From Actinomadura sp. NBRC 104412 (GTDB lineage Bacteria > Actinomycetota > Actinomycetes > Streptosporangiales > Streptosporangiaceae), in assembly GCF_030269515.1 (NCBI RefSeq), contig NZ_BSTM01000013.1, forward strand, positions 157,094 to 221,093: 64,000 nucleotides of DNA, in the 5' to 3' direction. The position numbers and the translations under genes were made by a program. Below are positions 52,674 to 61,834 of the stretch, in pieces. The notes beneath the pieces are model-generated. The model worked only from the letters and a program-made list of their open reading frames with translations, made no database searches and was not told where the DNA came from. How positions within the stretch are numbered: the stretch's first letter is position 1; the number at the start of each line of letters is the position of its first letter.

Positions 52674-52725
52674 CCGGTCATCCGTTCCGGTCGTGGCCTG
52701 CGGTGGTGAGGGTCGCGAGGACGGG

Positions 52726-53736
52726 TCAGTGGTCGCGGGCGAGGACGAAGCGGGCGATGTCCAGGAACTCGGCGCGGACCTCGTCCTTCATCTCCGCGTC
52801 CTTGAGGTGCCGTTCCGCCTGCGCCAGGCGTTGCGCGGCCTCGGCCTCCGCCCAGGCGCGCCCGCCCGCCTCCTCGATGAGCCGGGCCATCTCGCGCAAC
52901 TCGGCCTCGCTGTGCTGTTCCGGCCGCGCATACAGGTCGGCCAGGCGGGCGGACGCGGCGGTGCCGGCGGTGAGCGCGGAGACCACGGGCAGGGACTTCT
53001 TGCGCGCCCGCAGGTCCGAGAGAACGGGCTTGCCGGTGACCCGCGGGCTTCCCCAGATGCCGAGGATGTCGTCCATGAGCTGGAAGGCCACGCCCAGCTC
53101 GGACCCGAACGCGGTCAGCTCGCTGATCAGCGCGGGCGGGCCCTCGCCGAGCATCGCGCCGACCGCGCAGGAGCACGCCAGCAGCGCCGCGGTCTTGTCG
53201 GACGACATCGTCAGGACCTCGTCGAGCGAGACGTCGGCGCGGTCCTCGAAGTCCAGGTCGAGCGCCTGGCCCGCGATGAGCCTGCGGGTGGCGGCGGTCA
53301 GGCAGCGGGCCGCCCAGTGCGCCCCGCGGGTCTGCTCGTCCAGCAGCAGCTCGGCGGCCAGCGACAGCAGCGCGTCGCCGCCGAGGATGGCGGCCGAGGA
53401 GCCGAAGACGGTCCACGCGGCGGGCCGGTGCCGCCGCGTGCGGTCGCCGTCCATGATGTCGTCGTGCAGCAGGGAGAAGGCGTGCACCAGCTCGACGGCG
53501 ACCGCGCCGGGCAGCGCCGCCTCGGGCGCCGCGCCCGCGGCGCGGGCCGACAGCAGCGCCAGCGCGGGCCGCAGCGCCTTGCCGCCGCCCTCGGCGGGAC
53601 GTCCGTCGGTGTCGATCCAGCCCAGATGGTAGGCGCCGACCCGCCGGGTCAGCGGGTCCAGCCGGTCGACGGCGGCGCGCATGGCCTCGTCGACGAGCGC
53701 GCGGCCCTCGGAGATCGCGACGGGAACGCTGGTCAT
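52726..53736 (-). CDS. Polyprenyl diphosphate synthase (FPP-synthase-like) of the hopanoid operon
   Basis: 336 residues from an ATG overlapping the hpnE stop. The first Asp-rich motif is DDIMD (Asp92-Asp93...Asp96) in LLHDDIMDGDRTRRHRPAAW. The second is DDILG in FQLMDDILGIWG (222-226), where the last Asp is Gly, as is usual in actinobacterial hopanoid-cluster members. It condenses IPP with allylic diphosphates to farnesyl diphosphate, the substrate of HpnC and HpnD. The exact chain length is not provable here. Confidence 0.9.
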   Translation of the reverse strand: MTSVPVAISEGRALVDEAMRAAVDRLDPLTRRVGAYHLGWIDTDGRPAEGGGKALRPALALLSARAAGAAPEAALPGAVAVELVHAFSLLHDDIMDGDRTRRHRPAAWTVFGSSAAILGGDALLSLAAELLLDEQTRGAHWAARCLTAATRRLIAGQALDLDFEDRADVSLDEVLTMSSDKTAALLACSCAVGAMLGEGPPALISELTAFGSELGVAFQLMDDILGIWGSPRVTGKPVLSDLRARKKSLPVVSALTAGTAASARLADLYARPEQHSEAELREMARLIEEAGGRAWAEAEAAQRLAQAERHLKDAEMKDEVRAEFLDIARFVLARDH

Positions 53737-55076
53737 CGGCGGCTCACCCCTTCCAGGTGGCGCCGGACGAGGCGGGCGGCGGTCAGACCGCTGCGCACGG
53801 CACCCTCCATCGTGTCGGGCCAGCCCGTGTCGGTCCACGCGCCGGCGAGAAAGATCCCTGGCAGCCGGGTGGCGGCGGCGGGGCGCAGCGCGCCGCTCCC
53901 CGGGCTCTGGCGGAACGTCGCATGGCGTTCCCTGGTGACGAAGAAGTCGGCGATCCCGGCCTGCCCGGCGGCGGGGAACAGCCGCTCCAGCGCGGCGGTG
54001 AACACGTCCCGGATCCCCGCGGTGGGCATGCCGATCCACCGGTCGGCCGCCGACACCGACACCGCCAGGTGCTGCCCGGACGCCAGGCCGCTCACCGCGG
54101 TGCGGTCGAACACCCATTGGACCGGCGAGCCCACGGCCGCGGCGAACGGCAGGCGGGTCACCGGCCGGTCGTAGACGACGTGCACGTTGACGATGGGGCT
54201 GGAGCCCAGGCCGGCCCAGTGCGCGCGGTCGGGGCACGCCTCGGCGGGAACCAGCGACGCCGCCACCCGGTGCGGCACCGCGACCACGACGGCGTCCGCC
54301 GCGGCCCGTTCCCCGTCCACGACGATCTTGGGGCCGGGCTCGATCGCCTCCACCTTGGCGCGCAGCCGTACCTCGCCGCCGCTCCGCCGGACGCGGTCGG
54401 CCGCGAGCGTGCCGTGCAGCTCGCCCAGCGGCACGGACGCGATCCCGATGTCGGCGGCGTCGGCCCGGCCGAGCAGCGCGGTGCGGCACACCATGGCGGC
54501 GGACCCGAGCGCGGCCTCCTCCACCCCGATGTTGAGCGCCGAGGTGATGAACAGGTCCCAGAGCGCCTGGCGGGGCCAGCGGCGCTGGCCGTGGGCCGCC
54601 AGCCACCGGCCCATGGCGACACCGTCCAGCGCGGGATCGTCCAGGTCCAGCCGGTCGAGGGCGAGTGAGGCGCGGACCGCGCGCATCCGTTCCATCGGGG
54701 ACAGCAGCGCGTACCCGGCGAGCGCAGGCAGCAGATGGAAGGGGCCGGGGAGCCGTGCGCGGCGCAGCCGGCCCGTACCGCGTCCTCCCCCCGACTGCGG
54801 GGAGAGGACCGTCACGTCGAAGCGGGGCTGGATGGCGACGCGGTCGGCCGCCCTCAGCTGGTGGAGCAGCCCCTGGTACGCCGAGCAGCAGCGCAGGAAC
54901 ACGTGCTGGCCGTTGTCGACGGTCAGGTCCCCGCGGCGGAACGAGCAGGTCGCGCCGCCCAGCCGGGGGCGCGCCTCGTAGACGGTCGTGCGCAGCCCGG
55001 CCTCCTGGAGGGCCAGCGCGGCGCTGATCCCGGCCAGCCCGCCGCCGATGATCGCCACAGTGGTGTCGGAGCTCAC
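53733..55076 (-). CDS. hpnE: Hydroxysqualene dehydroxylase HpnE
   Basis: GTG start overlapping the hpnD stop (447 residues). The FAD motif AIIGGGLAGISAALALQEAG is followed by YEARPRLGG, DNGQHVFLRCCSAY (HpnE-specific) and the C-terminal IFLAGAWTDTGWPDTMEGAVRSG. It reduces hydroxysqualene to squalene with FADH2, the last step of the HpnCDE route. Confidence 0.93.
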   Translation of the reverse strand: MSSDTTVAIIGGGLAGISAALALQEAGLRTTVYEARPRLGGATCSFRRGDLTVDNGQHVFLRCCSAYQGLLHQLRAADRVAIQPRFDVTVLSPQSGGGRGTGRLRRARLPGPFHLLPALAGYALLSPMERMRAVRASLALDRLDLDDPALDGVAMGRWLAAHGQRRWPRQALWDLFITSALNIGVEEAALGSAAMVCRTALLGRADAADIGIASVPLGELHGTLAADRVRRSGGEVRLRAKVEAIEPGPKIVVDGERAAADAVVVAVPHRVAASLVPAEACPDRAHWAGLGSSPIVNVHVVYDRPVTRLPFAAAVGSPVQWVFDRTAVSGLASGQHLAVSVSAADRWIGMPTAGIRDVFTAALERLFPAAGQAGIADFFVTRERHATFRQSPGSGALRPAAATRLPGIFLAGAWTDTGWPDTMEGAVRSGLTAARLVRRHLEGVSRR

Positions 55077-55930
55077 CGCGCCCTCCCCAGCGACCGGACG
55101 GCCACGGACGCCTTCTCCCACGACGGCAGCGACGTGCGCGTGGCCAGCGACGCGACGGGGTCGGCGGCGATCCGGTCCAGCAGCCGCCGGTAGATGCCCG
55201 ACATCGCGGCGGCGCACGCGGCGCTGCGCCGGTCGAGCAGCGGCAGCAGCCGCGACCCGGTGTCGTACCACCGCCGCGCCCGCTCCACCTGGAACCGCAT
55301 CAGCTCGCCGAGCCGGTCGGGCGGGTCGGTGAACCGGCCGGTCGCGTCCAGGGTGAGCGAGCACCCGAAGCGGGCCAGGTCCTCGGCGGGCAGGTAGACG
55401 CGGCCGTTGCCCGCGTCCTCCCGCACGTCCCGCAGGACGTTGGTGAGCTGCAGCGCGACGCCGAGCGCGTCGGCGAGGGGCACGGCGGCGCGCGGGTCGC
55501 CGGTGCCGAAGACGCCGAGGGACAGCCGCCCGATCGTCCCGGCGACGCAGCGGCAGTAGGACAGCAGGTCGTCGAAGGTCTCGTACGCGGTGCCGCGCAC
55601 GTCGGCCTCGCAGCCGTCGATGAGCTCGCCGAACGCCTCGATGGGGATCGGGAAGCGCCGTGCCGCGTCGGCCATCGCGACCAGGACCGGGTCGTCCGGC
55701 CGGTCGTCCAGGTCGCTGATGTCCTTGCGCAGGGACGTCAGCGCGGCCAGGCGCTCCTCGGCGGGCGAGTACTCGTCGTCGCCGTAGTCGTCGATGCGCC
55801 GCGCCAGCGCGTACACCGCGCTCAGCGCCCGCCGCTTCGGCGAAGGCAGCAGCCTGATCCCGTAGGAGAAGTTGCGGGCCCGTGAACGGACCACCTGCTC
55901 GCAGTGTCGGTACGCGGCGGACGGTTCCAC
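55073..55930 (-). CDS. hpnD: Presqualene diphosphate synthase HpnD
   Basis: 285 residues. Asp-rich motifs of squalene/phytoene synthases: RRIDDYGDDEYS (first) and LQLTNVLRDVREDAGNGRVYLP (second), with YCRCVAGTIGRLSLG between them. It condenses two farnesyl diphosphates to presqualene diphosphate. Situated between hpnC (3 bases gap) and hpnE (overlap), as in standard hopanoid operons. Confidence 0.93.
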   Translation of the reverse strand: MEPSAAYRHCEQVVRSRARNFSYGIRLLPSPKRRALSAVYALARRIDDYGDDEYSPAEERLAALTSLRKDISDLDDRPDDPVLVAMADAARRFPIPIEAFGELIDGCEADVRGTAYETFDDLLSYCRCVAGTIGRLSLGVFGTGDPRAAVPLADALGVALQLTNVLRDVREDAGNGRVYLPAEDLARFGCSLTLDATGRFTDPPDRLGELMRFQVERARRWYDTGSRLLPLLDRRSAACAAAMSGIYRRLLDRIAADPVASLATRTSLPSWEKASVAVRSLGRAR

Positions 55931-55933
55931 TGA

Positions 55934-56791
55934 TCAACTCCCCTTGAGCGCCCGTGCCCACTCGGCCGCGAGCCGAACGCGGGCGGGACGCGGTGTGTCG
56001 CACAGGACGTCGTAACGCCGCCTCTCCAGGGACGCCAGGGCGGCGCGGCCACCGGCGACGTACCCGGCGACGGCGGGCCGCGCGAGCCCCGGGAGCAGCC
56101 CGACCAGCGGCGCCCCCTCGTCCAGCAGCCGCCGGGCCCGCCGCGCCTGCAAGGCGAGGACGCCGCGCAGCCGCGTGGGCGTGACCCGGCAGGACAGGTC
56201 CCGGTCGGTGCAGCCGAACCGCCGCAGGTCCTCCTGCGGCAGGTAGACCCGCCCGCGCCGGTGGTCCTCGCCGACGTCCTGGCAGTGCTCGATGATCTGC
56301 AACGCGGTGCAGATCCGGTCGGAGAGGACGAACCTGTCGGGTGTGGCCGCGCCGAACAGGTACAGCACGATGTGCCCGACCGGCTCGGCGGACAGGACGC
56401 AGTACTCCTGCAGCTCGTCGAAGGTCTCGTAGCGGGAGACGACCTGGTCCTGGCGGTTGGCCTGGATCAGCCGCTCGAACGGCCGGGACGGTATCCCGTG
56501 CACGTGGACCGCGTCGGCGAGCGAGAGGACCGGCGGGAGCTTGGGCATGCCGCCGGAGTAGAGGCGGCGCAGGTCCTCCTCCACCGCGTCGAGGTACGCG
56601 AGGCGCTCGTGCGGCGGCGCGCGGTCCCCGATGTCGTCCACGAACCGGGCGAACCGGTACACGGCGAGCAGATGACCGCGGCGGCGGACCGGTAGCAGGC
56701 GCGAGGCGACCGGGAAGTTCTCCCGGCGCACGAACGCGTCCAGTGACCGTGGTCCCGCTGCCGGATCCCACGACCGCACATCGGCGGACAT
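55934..56791 (-). CDS. hpnC: Hydroxysqualene synthase HpnC
   Basis: 285 residues beginning MSADVRSWDPAAG, with RRENFPVASRLLP typical of HpnC. The first motif is FARFVDDIGDRA, the second IIEHCQDVGEDHRRGRVYLP. It converts presqualene diphosphate to hydroxysqualene. First gene of the leftward hopanoid operon; the promoter should lie in 56792-57002. Confidence 0.93.
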   Translation of the reverse strand: MSADVRSWDPAAGPRSLDAFVRRENFPVASRLLPVRRRGHLLAVYRFARFVDDIGDRAPPHERLAYLDAVEEDLRRLYSGGMPKLPPVLSLADAVHVHGIPSRPFERLIQANRQDQVVSRYETFDELQEYCVLSAEPVGHIVLYLFGAATPDRFVLSDRICTALQIIEHCQDVGEDHRRGRVYLPQEDLRRFGCTDRDLSCRVTPTRLRGVLALQARRARRLLDEGAPLVGLLPGLARPAVAGYVAGGRAALASLERRRYDVLCDTPRPARVRLAAEWARALKGS

Positions 56792-57002
56792 GTCTTCCCT
56801 TCGGGTCGCGGAGCCGTCGGCGCGAAGAGGCCGGCACCGACGAACGGGCGGCTGACGGGCCGGTCACTCTCCGCATGATTCATGTCCGTTCGCCTTTCAA
56901 CCGGATCTCCCTATTCGGGAAAACCGCAGGCGCGCGGTGGAGGTGTTTCGCGCACGGACAGCGCCCTTACGCCACGGAACGGCAAAACGGTCCTGCCGGG
57001 TG

Positions 57003-57941
57003 TCAGCGCCAGCCGGTGCGGGCGCGCAGCCAGTCCAGCGCGATCTCGCCCTGCGCCCTCTGGAAGGCGCGCAGCGTCGGCAGCCCGGGAGGCGACGGCA
57101 GGCGGCCCTGCCGCACCAGGTAGCCCGCCACGGCGGCGACGACGGCGGTCACCGCATCGGCGTCCGCGCCGCGCGCGAACGGGTGTGAGGCGAACAGCTC
57201 CTCCGGCGGCGGGCCGCCGTCCAGCCGGATGCTGGGCAGCATCGCCAGCAGGTCGAACCAGGGCGCGGCCAGGCACGCCCACGGCCAGTCCACCACCACG
57301 ACGCGGTCGGGGGTGAGCAGGAGGTTGTCGGCGCGGACGTCGGCGTGGACGAGCGTCCGGCCGGCCGCCGCCTCACCCCACGCGCTCTCCAGCGCGGCCA
57401 GGCGGCCGAGGTGGCGGCGCGCCCAGTCGTCGAGGCCGGTGAGGTCGTCGTCCCGCGTGGCCGGCTCGGTCCAGCCGCGGAAGGCTCCGCCGAACCGTTC
57501 GGCGACGGACGGGACCTCGATCGGGCTGGGGGTCATGGCCTCGGCGAGAGCGGTCAGGGCGTCCAGGACGCGTCGGAGCTCACCGGTGTCCCAGGGGAGC
57601 CGCGGCTGACGGCCGTCCACGTCCTCGAAGACGAGGGTGACCCAGCCGTCCCGGTCGAAGGAGCCCAGCAGCCGCGGAACGGGCGCCGCCTCCGGCAGCA
57701 CGGCCGCGACCCTGGCCTCGGCGCGGTGCAGCCCAGGCGTGTCCGGATTGGGCAGCGGCCCGGCCGACTTCACGAAGGCCCGGCGGCCGTCGGCGAGGCG
57801 CAGCCGTGCCGCGACGCCCGGCGAGTACCCGCCGGGCTGGGTGACCGCCTCCACGACACGGCCGCCCAGCAGCGCCTCCACGTCCCGCCGTACCTCGCCC
57901 GGCGCCGCCCACCAGGCGACCCGTTCAGACACGCTTGACAT
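57003..57941 (-). CDS. Aminoglycoside-phosphotransferase-like (APH) kinase
   Basis: 312 residues from ATG 57941 (GTG 57932 is an alternative). Its start overlaps the preceding GNAT gene by 17 bases. The catalytic motif is LVHADVRADNLLL (HxDxxxxN), followed by VVVVDWPWACLA (metal-binding Asp), and the N-lobe is VKSAGPLPNPDTPG. Such enzymes phosphorylate small molecules or act as kinases on unknown targets. Translationally coupled to the GNAT gene, so the pair may modify the same compound (inference). Confidence 0.8.
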   Translation of the reverse strand: MSSVSERVAWWAAPGEVRRDVEALLGGRVVEAVTQPGGYSPGVAARLRLADGRRAFVKSAGPLPNPDTPGLHRAEARVAAVLPEAAPVPRLLGSFDRDGWVTLVFEDVDGRQPRLPWDTGELRRVLDALTALAEAMTPSPIEVPSVAERFGGAFRGWTEPATRDDDLTGLDDWARRHLGRLAALESAWGEAAAGRTLVHADVRADNLLLTPDRVVVVDWPWACLAAPWFDLLAMLPSIRLDGGPPPEELFASHPFARGADADAVTAVVAAVAGYLVRQGRLPSPPGLPTLRAFQRAQGEIALDWLRARTGWR

Positions 57942-58413
57942 AGCGGTGGGACGGGACGGCGATCGGCCCGGACGGCCCCGGCGCCTGGTAGTCGAACGGG
58001 CCGGAGTCCGTCCAGCCCTGCCGTTCGTAGAAGCGCCGCGCCCGCCCGTTGCCGGCCACGACGGCGAGCCATGCCTCCCGGTGACCGTTCTCGCGGACCA
58101 GCCGCTCGGCCTCCGCCAGGAGCACGGTCGCCACCGCCGTGCCACGGTGGTGCGCCGCGACGAAGACCTGCTCGACCTCGTCGCCGGACACCATCACGAA
58201 CCCGGCGACCTCGTCGCCGACGACCGCGACCACGGTGTCGCCGACACGCTCGGCCGCCCGCGTGGAGAACGACTCGGGCGTGCGCGCCTCGACCAGCGCG
58301 TCTGGCACGTTCCCCAGGTGGGCGTCGCGCCATCCCTGCCGCCAGATGCCGGCGACGGCCTCCGCGTCCACCGCCGTCGCCGGGCGCAGGACAACGCTCC
58401 CCTGAGCTGACAT
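57925..58413 (-). CDS. GNAT acetyltransferase
   Basis: The ATG at 58413 (MSAQGSVVLRPATAVDAEAV) gives 162 residues. Motif A is VFVAAHHRGTAVATVLLAEAERLV, motif B is AVVAGNGRARRFYERQGWTDSG. A general acetyl-CoA-dependent N-acetyltransferase. Located between an activator gene (32 bases upstream) and an APH-like gene (overlap). Confidence 0.85.
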   Translation of the reverse strand: MSAQGSVVLRPATAVDAEAVAGIWRQGWRDAHLGNVPDALVEARTPESFSTRAAERVGDTVVAVVGDEVAGFVMVSGDEVEQVFVAAHHRGTAVATVLLAEAERLVRENGHREAWLAVVAGNGRARRFYERQGWTDSGPFDYQAPGPSGPIAVPSHRYVKRV

Positions 58414-58444
58414 GCCCGCAGAGTAGACCAGTTCCCTCGACGCG

Positions 58445-59950
58445 TCAGCGCCCGCGCGGGACACGGATCCCATAGGCGGCGATCTTGCGGTAGAGGGTGG
58501 CGCGGCTCATCCCCAGCTCCTCGGCGGCGCGGCGCATGGAGACGCCGGGACGGCCGAGCACCCGGATGATCTCGTCGCGTTCGAAGGACTGGATCCTGGT
58601 GAGCCGGTGCGAGGAGCCGGACAGCACGTCGGGCGGCAGATGGCGCAGGTCGATCATGTCGGCGCGGGTCGCGGCCCGGTGGACGACGCGCTGGAGCTGC
58701 TCGACGTTGCCGGGCCAGCCGCAGGCGCGGAGCGCGTTCGCGGCGGCCGCGGTGAACGCGATCTCGCGGCCCCTGGCCCGCAGGGCGGCGTGCCGGGCGA
58801 GGGGGAGGATGTCGTCGGGGCGCTCGCGCAGCGGCGGCACGGTGACCACGGCGTCGACCAGCGGGGCCAGCGGCTCGGGGATCGCGTCGTACTCCAGGGC
58901 CGTCATCGCGACCGGCCCGGGACGGGACGCCGTCATCAGGTCGCGCAGGTGCTCGGCGGCCCACAGCGGGAGCAGGTCCACCTCGCTCACCAGCACGGCG
59001 GTGTCCGGTTTCGCCAGCTCGGGCGTCCACAGGGCGAGCCACGACTCGACGTCCTGCGGCGCCGGGGCGGCGGCGGCCAGGATGCGGGCGCGGGGGTGGC
59101 GGCGCCGGGTGGCCTGGGCGAGCAGGGTGGTGCGGCCGGAACCGGGCTCGCCGACGGCGGCCACGATCCGGCCGGACGCCACGGCGGCCTCGGCCTGGGC
59201 GACGGCGTCGGTCCAGGCCGGGGACAGGGGGTACAGCGTGCCCGAGCCGGGCTCCAGGCGGGGCACCTCCACGCGGAACACCTGGCCGCGCGGAGCCGGA
59301 CGGGGCTCGCGCCCGCGAGAGCGCGCGAGCATGAGCGCGGCGGTGTTGCCCGCGGCGGACTCGGCCAGCGCCAGCAGCAGCCCGCTGGACGACTCCGACC
59401 AGGTGGTCAGGTTCACGCAGCCCTCAAGCCGTCCCGTCACCGGGTGCAGCACCGGCACGGCGGCGCAGGTGAAGGTGCACAGGCTCAGCGCGTAGTGCTC
59501 CTCGGCGCGGACGAGGGTCGGTGCCCGATCCGCGAGGGCCAGCCCCAGCCCGTTGGTCCCGACCGTGCGCTCGGCGTAGGCGAACCCGGGCGCCAGGTGG
59601 ACGGCGTCCAGCGAGCGCAGGAGGGAGGTGTCCCCGCTGAGCCGGTTGAGCACCAGGCCGTCGGCGTCGGTCAGCATGAGTGAGACCGGCTCGTCGGCGA
59701 GCGTGCGATGCAGGTCGGTGAGGACCTCCCGGCCGCACTCGAAGAACAGGGAGTCCCTGCCCTCGACACCGGAGAAGACCGGTTCGATCGACTCGACGGG
59801 GACCCCGTACTCCTGGCTGCGCTGCCAGGAGGCCAGCAGCCGCGCCGAGACCCGCCGGGCGGCACGGTCGGCGCCGTGCAGCTCATGACGCAGCTCATGA
59901 CGCAGCTCGCGGTGCAGGCGGGCGCGTTCGGGCAGATTCTCGTCGCCCAT
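58445..59950 (-). CDS. GAF / AAA-like / Fis-type transcriptional activator (MimR/AcoR-like)
   Basis: 501 residues. An N-terminal GAF-type sensor (FAYAERTVGTNGLGLAL; YALSLCTFTCAAVPVLHPVTGRLEG) is followed by a reduced AAA module with Walker A GEPGSGRT, but no GAFTGA loop, so sigma-54 contact is not expected (actinomycetes lack sigma-54). The C-terminal helix-turn-helix is the Fis type (ERDEIIRVLGRPGVSMRRAAEELGMSRATLYRK). Related proteins activate propane/acetone monooxygenase gene sets. It is divergent from the amidohydrolase operon with a large palindrome between them. It lies 32 bases before the GNAT gene. Confidence 0.85.
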   Translation of the reverse strand: MGDENLPERARLHRELRHELRHELHGADRAARRVSARLLASWQRSQEYGVPVESIEPVFSGVEGRDSLFFECGREVLTDLHRTLADEPVSLMLTDADGLVLNRLSGDTSLLRSLDAVHLAPGFAYAERTVGTNGLGLALADRAPTLVRAEEHYALSLCTFTCAAVPVLHPVTGRLEGCVNLTTWSESSSGLLLALAESAAGNTAALMLARSRGREPRPAPRGQVFRVEVPRLEPGSGTLYPLSPAWTDAVAQAEAAVASGRIVAAVGEPGSGRTTLLAQATRRRHPRARILAAAAPAPQDVESWLALWTPELAKPDTAVLVSEVDLLPLWAAEHLRDLMTASRPGPVAMTALEYDAIPEPLAPLVDAVVTVPPLRERPDDILPLARHAALRARGREIAFTAAAANALRACGWPGNVEQLQRVVHRAATRADMIDLRHLPPDVLSGSSHRLTRIQSFERDEIIRVLGRPGVSMRRAAEELGMSRATLYRKIAAYGIRVPRGR

Positions 59951-59966
59951 GTGACGTACGTTACAT
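59949..59966. repeat. Imperfect 18-bp palindrome at the activator start
   Basis: ATGTGACGTACGTTACAT pairs with its complement except for one symmetric mismatch pair. It overlaps the first base pairs upstream of the leftward ATG at 59950 and could be an autoregulatory operator. Confidence 0.4.
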
Positions 59967-59988
59967 TCTCCGGCCGAGGGGGAGAACG

Positions 59989-60017
59989 GCCCGGTGTCTC
60001 AGATTGAGACACCGGGC
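59989..60017. promoter_or_regulatory. Perfect palindromic operator candidate between the activator and amidohydrolase operon
   Basis: Two perfect 13-base arms (GCCCGGTGTCTCA, 59989-60001, and TGAGACACCGGGC, 60005-60017) flank a 3-base centre. The core TGTCTCA-N3-TGAGACA resembles known operators of GAF/Fis-type activators (TGTC...GACA symmetry). It lies 39 bases before the activator start and 74 bases before the amidohydrolase ATG, so it could serve both. Confidence 0.7.
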
Positions 60018-60090
60018 AGGTCCCGCCGCGCGCCGGGCGGACGTACGGTCGCCGTGACTGTGACTCGCGTCACGTGGAACGGAGGCGTGC

Positions 60091-61128
60091 ATGTACACCA
60101 AGGACGGCGAGAGCTACTTCATCGTCGATGCGCACATCGCCCTGTGGGACGCCCGCCCCGAGAACCAGCGGAACGTCCACGGCAGGCAGTTCATCGACTG
60201 CTTCTACGACTACCACCGCAACCTGTCCCCCGACACGGAGGTGTGGCCCTACGAGGACTACCTCTACCAGGGCGGCGAGCGGCTCATGAAGGACGTCTTC
60301 GAGGACGGCTACGTCGACCACGCGATCTTCCAGCCCGCCCTCCTCGGCGAGTTCTACCACAATGGCTTCGGGCAGACCGAGGAGGCGTTCGCGCTCTCCC
60401 GGCGGCACCCCGGGAAGCTCACCTACAACCACACCTTCGACCCGCGCAACGGCGAGGCCGGGCTCGACCGGCTGCGCGCGGACGCCGAGCGGTTCGGCCT
60501 CAAGGGCGTGAAGCTCTACACCGCCGAATGGCACGGCCAGTCCCGCGGCTGGCGGCTGGACGACCCGTGGGCCTACCGCTACTTCCAGGCATGCCAGGAA
60601 CTGGGCATCACCAACATCCACGTGCACAAGGGCCCGACCATCAGGCCGCTGGACCGGGACGCCTTCGACGTCGCCGACATCGACCACGTCGCCACCGACT
60701 TCCCCGACCTGAACTTCATCGTCGAGCACTGCGGCCTGCCCCGCCTGGAGGACTTCTGCTGGATCGCCACGCAGGAGCCGAACGTGCACGGCGGCCTCGC
60801 CGTCGCCATGCCGTTCATCCACACCAGGCCCCGCTACTTCGCGCAGATCCTCGGCGAGCTGCTGTACTGGATCGGCGAGGACCGCCTCCAGTTCGCCTCC
60901 GACTACGCGATCTGGACGCCGCGCTGGCTGGTCGAGCGGTTCGTGGACTTCCAGATCCCCGCGGACATGACCGAGTACGCCCCCATCACCACCGCGCAGA
61001 AGAAGAAGATCCTCGGCCTCAACGCGGCGAAGATGTACGGCATCGAGGTCCCCGCCGCGCTCCGGCTGCCCGACGCGGACGAGCCCGAGACCGGCCCGCG
61101 CGGGGCCGACGAGCTGACGGGGGTCTGA
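60091..61128 (+). CDS. Amidohydrolase-family protein of the propane-monooxygenase-associated type
   Basis: 345 residues with ACGGAGG ribosome site. Amidohydrolase-2 fold: IVDAHIALWDARPENQRNVHG (DAH metal motif replacing the usual HxH), GVKLYTAEWHGQ, INIHVHKGP-like strand (NIHVHKGP), FIVEHCGLPRL and FASDYAIWTPRWLVERF. This version is always found with binuclear-iron propane/phenol monooxygenases (prmABCD/mimABCD), where it is needed for full activity, perhaps in metal loading. No such monooxygenase lies in this window. Next gene starts one base after its stop. Confidence 0.85.
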   Translation: MYTKDGESYFIVDAHIALWDARPENQRNVHGRQFIDCFYDYHRNLSPDTEVWPYEDYLYQGGERLMKDVFEDGYVDHAIFQPALLGEFYHNGFGQTEEAFALSRRHPGKLTYNHTFDPRNGEAGLDRLRADAERFGLKGVKLYTAEWHGQSRGWRLDDPWAYRYFQACQELGITNIHVHKGPTIRPLDRDAFDVADIDHVATDFPDLNFIVEHCGLPRLEDFCWIATQEPNVHGGLAVAMPFIHTRPRYFAQILGELLYWIGEDRLQFASDYAIWTPRWLVERFVDFQIPADMTEYAPITTAQKKKILGLNAAKMYGIEVPAALRLPDADEPETGPRGADELTGV

Positions 61129-61129
61129 C

Positions 61130-61834
61130 ATGGCCGCCTCGCCCGTGGACGCGGCGTACGCCGCGCTCGGCGGGGTCGTCGATCCCGAGCTGGACGAGCC
61201 GATCACCGAGCTCGGCTTCGTCCGGTCGCTGGAGGTGACCGGCGGCGACGTCGAGGTGCGGCTGCGGCTGCCCACGGCGTTCTGCGCGCCGAACTTCGCG
61301 TACCTCATGGCCTCCGACGCCAAGGACGCGCTGACGGCCCTGCCCTGGACGCGCCGCGTCGTCGTGCGGCTCGACGACCACCACGACTCCGACCTCATCA
61401 ACCGTGGCCTGGCCGCCGACGCCGGGTACCGCGGCACGTTCCCGCACGAGGCCGAGCGCGACCTCGAAGAGCTGCGCGCGACGTTCCGCCGGAAGGCGCA
61501 CACCGCCGCCATGGAACGGTGCCTGACCCGGCTGCTGCGGGCCGAGCCGCACCGCACGGTCGAATCCCTGGCCACCGTGACGCTGGCCGACCTCCCCGAC
61601 GACCGGCACACCGAGGCGCTGCGGCGGCGCCGGACGGCGATCGGCCTGCCGGACGTCCCCTCCGCGCTCGTCATGGTCGGCCACGACGGACGCGGCATCG
61701 CGCCCGCGGACGTCCCGCCCAGGCTGCGGCTGGCGCGCGCGACCCGGATCTCGATCGAGGGCAACGCGCACTTCTGCCGCGGCCTGCTGCGCACCCGCTA
61801 CGACGACGACCCAGTGAAGGAGCACAGCCGATGA
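61130..61834 (+). CDS. MIP18/DUF59-family iron-sulfur/metal assembly protein
   Basis: 234 residues. N-terminal DUF59: VVDPELDEPITELGFVRSLEV, then VRLRLPTAFCAPNFAYLMASDA with the family cysteine. The C-terminal part (FRRKAHTAAMERCLTRLLRAE, then RLARATRISIEGNAHFCRGLL) is the extension seen in monooxygenase-linked members. Likely helps mature a metal centre. Overlaps the alcohol dehydrogenase start by four bases. Confidence 0.8.
   Translation: MAASPVDAAYAALGGVVDPELDEPITELGFVRSLEVTGGDVEVRLRLPTAFCAPNFAYLMASDAKDALTALPWTRRVVVRLDDHHDSDLINRGLAADAGYRGTFPHEAERDLEELRATFRRKAHTAAMERCLTRLLRAEPHRTVESLATVTLADLPDDRHTEALRRRRTAIGLPDVPSALVMVGHDGRGIAPADVPPRLRLARATRISIEGNAHFCRGLLRTRYDDDPVKEHSR

Noticed and set aside
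55077..56876. Upstream extension of the hpnE frame to a 1047-codon protein
   Set aside because: The extra part is Arg/Pro/Ala-rich and lies in another frame of hpnD and hpnC, which are clear genes. The hpnE start is the GTG at 55076 overlapping the hpnD stop.
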